Assembly: GCF_001662305.1 (NCBI RefSeq)
Contig: NZ_BDEP01000008.1
Coordinates: 1-64,000, forward strand
Direction of reading: 5' to 3'
Length of the DNA stretch: 64,000 nucleotides
Origin: Halomonas caseinilytica
Lineage (GTDB): Bacteria > Pseudomonadota > Gammaproteobacteria > Pseudomonadales > Halomonadaceae
The notes under the pieces: model-generated
Database searches by the model: none
Told to the model about the DNA's origin: nothing
The model's input: only the letters and a program-made list of their open reading frames with translations
Translations under genes and position numbers: made by a program
Shown: in pieces, positions 60,816-64,000 of the stretch
Numbering within the stretch: position 1 is the first letter of the stretch
Layout: every line of letters starts with the position of its first letter

Positions 60816-61889
60816 TCAGCTCGCGATGCGCTCGGCGATGGCTCGCCCCAGGGCCTGCGTCGAGCCCTGACCGCCGAGGTCCGGCGTCAGGATACGTTCG
60901 TCGCCTTCGTCGAGGACCGCTTCGATGGCGGCGAGCATCGCGCGCCCGGCCTCGGGATATCCGAGGTGTTCGAGCATCATCGCTCCGGACCAGATCTGGC
61001 CGATGGGATTGGCGATGCCGCGCCCGGCGATGTCCGGCGCGCTGCCGTGCACCGGCTCGAACAGGCTGGGAAAGCGTCCTTCCGGATTGATGTTGGCTGA
61101 AGGCGCCACGCCGATGGTGCCGGTGCAGGCCGGGCCGAGATCGGAGAGGATGTCGCCGAACAGGTTACTGGCCACCACCACGTCGAACCAGTCCGGGTGG
61201 AGCACGAAGTTGGCGGTCAGGATGTCGATGTGGAACTGATCGACCGAAACCTCCGGATAGTGCTCGGCTGCAGCGGCCACGCGCGTGTCCCACCAGGGCA
61301 TGGTGATGGCGATGCCATTGGATTTGGTGGCCGAGGTGAGTTTCTTGCGAGGGCGGCTGGCGGCCAGGTCGAAGGCGTATTTCAGCACCCGGTCGACACC
61401 GGTCCGGGTCATCACCGTCTCCTGGATGACCACTTCGCGGTCGGTGCCCTCGAACATGGTGCCACCGACGCTGGAATATTCGCCCTCGGTGTTTTCGCGC
61501 ACCACGTAGAAGTCGATGTCGCCAGGTTGCCGGCCGGCCAGCGGGCTCTTGATGCCGGGCAGCAGTCGGCAGGGGCGAAGGTTAACGTACTGGTCGAACT
61601 CACGGCGGAATTGCAGCAGCGATCCCCATAGCGATACATGGTCCGGGACCTTTTCCGGCCAGCCCACCGCACCGAAGAACAAGGCGTCGAACTCACCGAG
61701 GATCTGGCGCCAGTCCTCGGGCAGCATCCGGCCGTGTGCGAGATAATAGTCGCAGCTGGCGAAGTCGAAGGTCTCGAAGTCGAGTGCGATATCGAAGCGT
61801 CGTGCGGCGGCCTCCAGGGCACGCCGGCCTTCCGGAGCCACTTCGGTGCCGATGCCGTCGCCGGGCATCACGGCGATGCGATGGGTCAT
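60816..61889 (-). CDS. Tartrate dehydrogenase/decarboxylase-like beta-decarboxylating dehydrogenase
   Basis: A 357-residue NAD-dependent isocitrate/isopropylmalate-family enzyme. IAVMPGDGIGTEVAPEGRRAL, the substrate loop LLQFRREFDQYVNLRPCRLLPGI, RENTEGEYSSVGG, KSNGIAITMPWWD and VVASNLFGDILSDLGPACTGTIGVAPSANINPEG are visible; the NLRPCRL and GYSSVGG pattern is typical of tartrate dehydrogenase. Malate or 3-isopropylmalate are possible substrates. ATG 61889 follows gaggtgac. Divergent from a LysR gene. Its link with the hydroxyproline genes, with which it converges, is probably only positional. Confidence 0.88.
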   Translation of the reverse strand: MTHRIAVMPGDGIGTEVAPEGRRALEAAARRFDIALDFETFDFASCDYYLAHGRMLPEDWRQILGEFDALFFGAVGWPEKVPDHVSLWGSLLQFRREFDQYVNLRPCRLLPGIKSPLAGRQPGDIDFYVVRENTEGEYSSVGGTMFEGTDREVVIQETVMTRTGVDRVLKYAFDLAASRPRKKLTSATKSNGIAITMPWWDTRVAAAAEHYPEVSVDQFHIDILTANFVLHPDWFDVVVASNLFGDILSDLGPACTGTIGVAPSANINPEGRFPSLFEPVHGSAPDIAGRGIANPIGQIWSGAMMLEHLGYPEAGRAMLAAIEAVLDEGDERILTPDLGGQGSTQALGRAIAERIAS

Positions 61890-62054
61890 GTTGTCACCTC
61901 TTTTCATGTAGTAGCCGTCATGGCGTACCAGGGAATGGAACCGGGTCGCATGGCCGGGCGCTGACTGTCCGGGTCAGGCATAGCCTACTCCTTGGGCGGA
62001 AAGAGATAATCGGGCTAGAGTGAAAGGTATTGTTGCGCATGAGTGGAGAATATC

Positions 62055-63005
62055 TTGTCTCAGCTCGATGACCTGGCCTTCTTTCAACGCCTGGCGCGGG
62101 CCGGTAGCTTGACCGCCACCGCCCGTGAGCTGGGACTCTCGCTCTCGGCGGTGAGCAAGCGGCTCAAGCAGCTCGAGGCTCGCCTGGGCGTCTCCCTGGC
62201 CCATCGCACCACGCGGCGGTTGACGCTGACCGCCGAGGGCGAGCTCTACCTGAGCCGGGGCGCGGCGATCCTCGACGAGCTCGGCGAGCTGGAGGAAACG
62301 CTGGGCGATCACCGAGCCGAGCTGTCCGGACCGCTGCGCATCAATGCCACCTTCGGTTTCGGTCGGCGGCATGTGGCGCCGCTGTTCTCGGACTTTTGTG
62401 CCCTTCACCCGCATATCGAGGGCAGTCTCGAGCTGACCAATTTCCCTGCCAGCCTGTTCGAGCAGGGATTCGATATCGGCATTCGCGTCGGTGCGCCGCC
62501 GGACTCGCGCCTGGTGGCACGACGCATCCTCGCCAACCGCCGCGTGCTCTGCGCGGCGCCGGCCTATGTCGAGCGCATGTCGCCGCTGCGCGATCCCCGC
62601 GATCTGTCGTCGCATCCCTGTCTGGTGATTCGCGAGAACGGCAGCGACCACACCGTGTGGCGCTTCCAGCGTCGTGACACGCCAGGCGAGGAACGTGCGG
62701 TGAAGGTAGCGGGTCCCATGGCCAGCAACGATGGCGAGGTGGTCCGCCGCTTGGCCCGTGACGGTCATGGCGTGGCGCTGCGCTCCTGGTGGGATGTCCA
62801 CGATGACTTGTCCGCAGGACGTCTGATCGAGCTGCTGCCGGAGTGGCGAGGAGTGCGCGCCGACTTTCATGCCGTGTATCATCAGCGTCGCCACGTGCCC
62901 TTGCGGATTCGTGCCTTCGTCGCCTATCTCGAACGGGAGATGGCGGGACGCGTGCCATCGCGCTCGCTTCCCCGGAGTGTTCTGACAGGAGAGTCGCCCC
63001 AGTGA
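62055..63005 (+). CDS. LysR-family regulator divergent from the tartrate-dehydrogenase gene
   Basis: A 316-residue LysR protein: SQLDDLAFFQRLARAGSLTATARELGLSLSAVSKRLKQLEARLGVSLAHRTTRRLTLTAEG as HTH, then a substrate domain (LRINATFGFGRRHVAPLFSDFCALHPHIEGSLELTNFPASLFEQGFDIGIRVG). TTG 62055 is chosen because tggaga lies five bases upstream; an in-frame GTG at 62043 is the alternative. The 165-nt divergent gap contains CTGAC-N7-GTCAG (61961-61977), a possible operator. TtuA-like placement suggests control of the dehydrogenase. Overlaps the glycosyltransferase start by 4 nt. Confidence 0.88.
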   Translation: MSQLDDLAFFQRLARAGSLTATARELGLSLSAVSKRLKQLEARLGVSLAHRTTRRLTLTAEGELYLSRGAAILDELGELEETLGDHRAELSGPLRINATFGFGRRHVAPLFSDFCALHPHIEGSLELTNFPASLFEQGFDIGIRVGAPPDSRLVARRILANRRVLCAAPAYVERMSPLRDPRDLSSHPCLVIRENGSDHTVWRFQRRDTPGEERAVKVAGPMASNDGEVVRRLARDGHGVALRSWWDVHDDLSAGRLIELLPEWRGVRADFHAVYHQRRHVPLRIRAFVAYLEREMAGRVPSRSLPRSVLTGESPQ

Positions 63006-64000
63006 ATGTGCTGATGTTCACCAATACCTACCAACCGATCGTCGGCGGGGTCAGCGAGTCGGTGCAGCGTCTCAAGCGTCAGCTGTGCATGGCGGGCCAC
63101 CGTGTCCTGGTCGTGGCGCCTCGCCTGGAGGGCCAGCCCGAGAACGAGACGGATGTGGTCAGGGTGGCGGCGGTACAGCACTTCAACGGCAGCGACTTCT
63201 CCTTGCCTGTGCCGATGCCCGGTCAACTCTACGAAGCCATCGAGGATTTCGAACCGGATATCGTCCACTCCCATCATCCCTTCCTGCTGGGCGACACCGC
63301 CGCGCGTGCCGCCGAGACCTATGGCCTGCCGCTGGTGTTCACCCACCATACGCTCTATGAGCATTACACCCATTATGTGCCCGGCGATTCGCCGCGCATG
63401 CAGCGCTTCGCCATCGCGCTTGCCACCCAGTACAGCTGGTTGTGCGACAGCGTCATTGCGCCCAGCGAGAGCATCCGCGACCTGCTGCTCGAACGCGAGG
63501 CTAATTCGGCAATTCGGGTGGTGCCGAGCGGTGTGGATACCAACCGTTTCGCGCTCGGCAACGGGGAGGATTGCCGGCGCCGCATGGGCATTCCCGAGGA
63601 TGCGTATGTCATCGGCCATCTGGGCCGGCTGGCGCGGGAGAAGAACTTGCCTTTCCTGGCCGAGGCGGTATCACTGGCGCTGAGCAGGCGTCCCGAGGCG
63701 CACTTCCTGGTCGTCGGTGACGGCGATGCCGCCCAGGTGATGCGCGAGATCGCCGAGGAACAGGGCGTGGCGGAGCGCTTTCACTTCACGGGGCGCCTGC
63801 AGGGGCGGGCGTTGATCGATGCCTATCATGCCATGGATGTCTTCGCGTTCGCGTCGCACAGCGAGACCCAGGGCATGGTGGTCGCCGAGGCGATGGCCGC
63901 CGGCTTGCCGGTGGTGGCGGTCGCCGCACCGGGTGTCGTCGAGGTGGTGGTGGATGGCGAAAACGGGCGCCTGCTGCCCGAAGACGACACCGAGGGACTG
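63002..64000 (+). CDS. GT4-family glycosyltransferase (partial, runs off the window)
   Basis: The first 333 codons of a GT-B fold glycosyltransferase; no stop before the edge. VLMFTNTYQPIVGGVSESVQRLKRQL is the acceptor-side glycine loop; VVPSGVDTNRF, IGHLGRLAREKNLPFLAEAV and the EX7E motif SETQGMVVAEAMAAG are those of GT4 retaining enzymes. The domain order resembles diacylglycerol- or phosphatidylinositol-type glycosyltransferases. Its GTG overlaps the LysR stop (GTGA), with ggag nine bases upstream, so the two are translationally coupled, an unusual pairing. Confidence 0.9.
   Translation, partial: MNVLMFTNTYQPIVGGVSESVQRLKRQLCMAGHRVLVVAPRLEGQPENETDVVRVAAVQHFNGSDFSLPVPMPGQLYEAIEDFEPDIVHSHHPFLLGDTAARAAETYGLPLVFTHHTLYEHYTHYVPGDSPRMQRFAIALATQYSWLCDSVIAPSESIRDLLLEREANSAIRVVPSGVDTNRFALGNGEDCRRRMGIPEDAYVIGHLGRLAREKNLPFLAEAVSLALSRRPEAHFLVVGDGDAAQVMREIAEEQGVAERFHFTGRLQGRALIDAYHAMDVFAFASHSETQGMVVAEAMAAGLPVVAVAAPGVVEVVVDGENGRLLPEDDTEGL

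Overview
The window is high-GC, gene-dense bacterial DNA. It is consistent with a halophilic gammaproteobacterium of the Halomonas/Chromohalobacter type. This rests on gene content and protein character, not on a marker gene: many Na+-coupled carriers (NSS, two SSS, NhaC), a TAXI-TRAP system, an AstE-like desuccinylase, and solo metabolic operons each with a local LysR, GntR or RpiR regulator. No rRNA, tRNA, CRISPR array, integrase or intact insertion sequence was found. The last gene (GT4 glycosyltransferase) runs off the right edge.

Layout. 0-9 kb: an NSS transporter, a DUF2252 protein, the AMPylator SelO, a persulfide-dioxygenase-like metallo-hydrolase and KatG, which reads as a stress/redox neighbourhood. 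8-10.6 kb: a LysR regulator divergent from methylmalonate-semialdehyde dehydrogenase. 10.7-16.5 kb: a D-amino-acid locus (SSS symporter, RidA, D-aminoacylase, RpiR regulator; divergent PLP D-amino-acid deaminase). 16.6-18.8 kb: a TPP riboswitch controlling a ThiV-like symporter and a TenA. 19-21.8 kb: ilvD, a secreted protein and a small HTH protein. 22-28.5 kb: an APC permease, L-2-hydroxyglutarate oxidase and a TAXI-TRAP transporter with its DUF1850 companion. 28.6-31.2 kb: a YbaY-like lipoprotein and purEK. 31.3-34.3 kb: a YeiH-type exporter and two LysR regulators. 34.5-41 kb: an ethanolamine-permease / glutamine-synthetase-like / aldehyde dehydrogenase / Fe-alcohol dehydrogenase / class-I amidotransferase cluster that together spells a gamma-glutamylation route for an amino alcohol. 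41-44.7 kb: TraX and a CadR-controlled heavy-metal ATPase. 44.8-49.2 kb: a basic-amino-acid ABC importer plus AstE. 49.4-60.8 kb: a trans-4-hydroxy-L-proline degradation island (epimerase, FAD oxidase, DapA-type deaminase, 2-ketoglutarate-semialdehyde dehydrogenase, NhaC carrier, GntR regulator). 60.8-63 kb: a tartrate-dehydrogenase-like enzyme and a divergent LysR.

Main observations. (1) The five-gene gamma-glutamylation cluster predicts conversion of ethanolamine to glycine without EutBC. (2) A 13-bp motif TGTAT-N3-ATAnA (with a variant in front of gntR) recurs in four intergenic regions of the hydroxyproline island. It is the likely GntR operator and draws an SMP-30 lactonase and a methyltransferase into that regulon. 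(3) The TPP aptamer contains the Shine-Dalgarno sequence itself, and its P1 helix ends at the base before the start codon. (4) Several perfect inverted or direct repeats look functional, including a palindrome carrying the stop codons of two convergent genes and three tandem 16-nt copies of the end of an ABC binding-protein gene.
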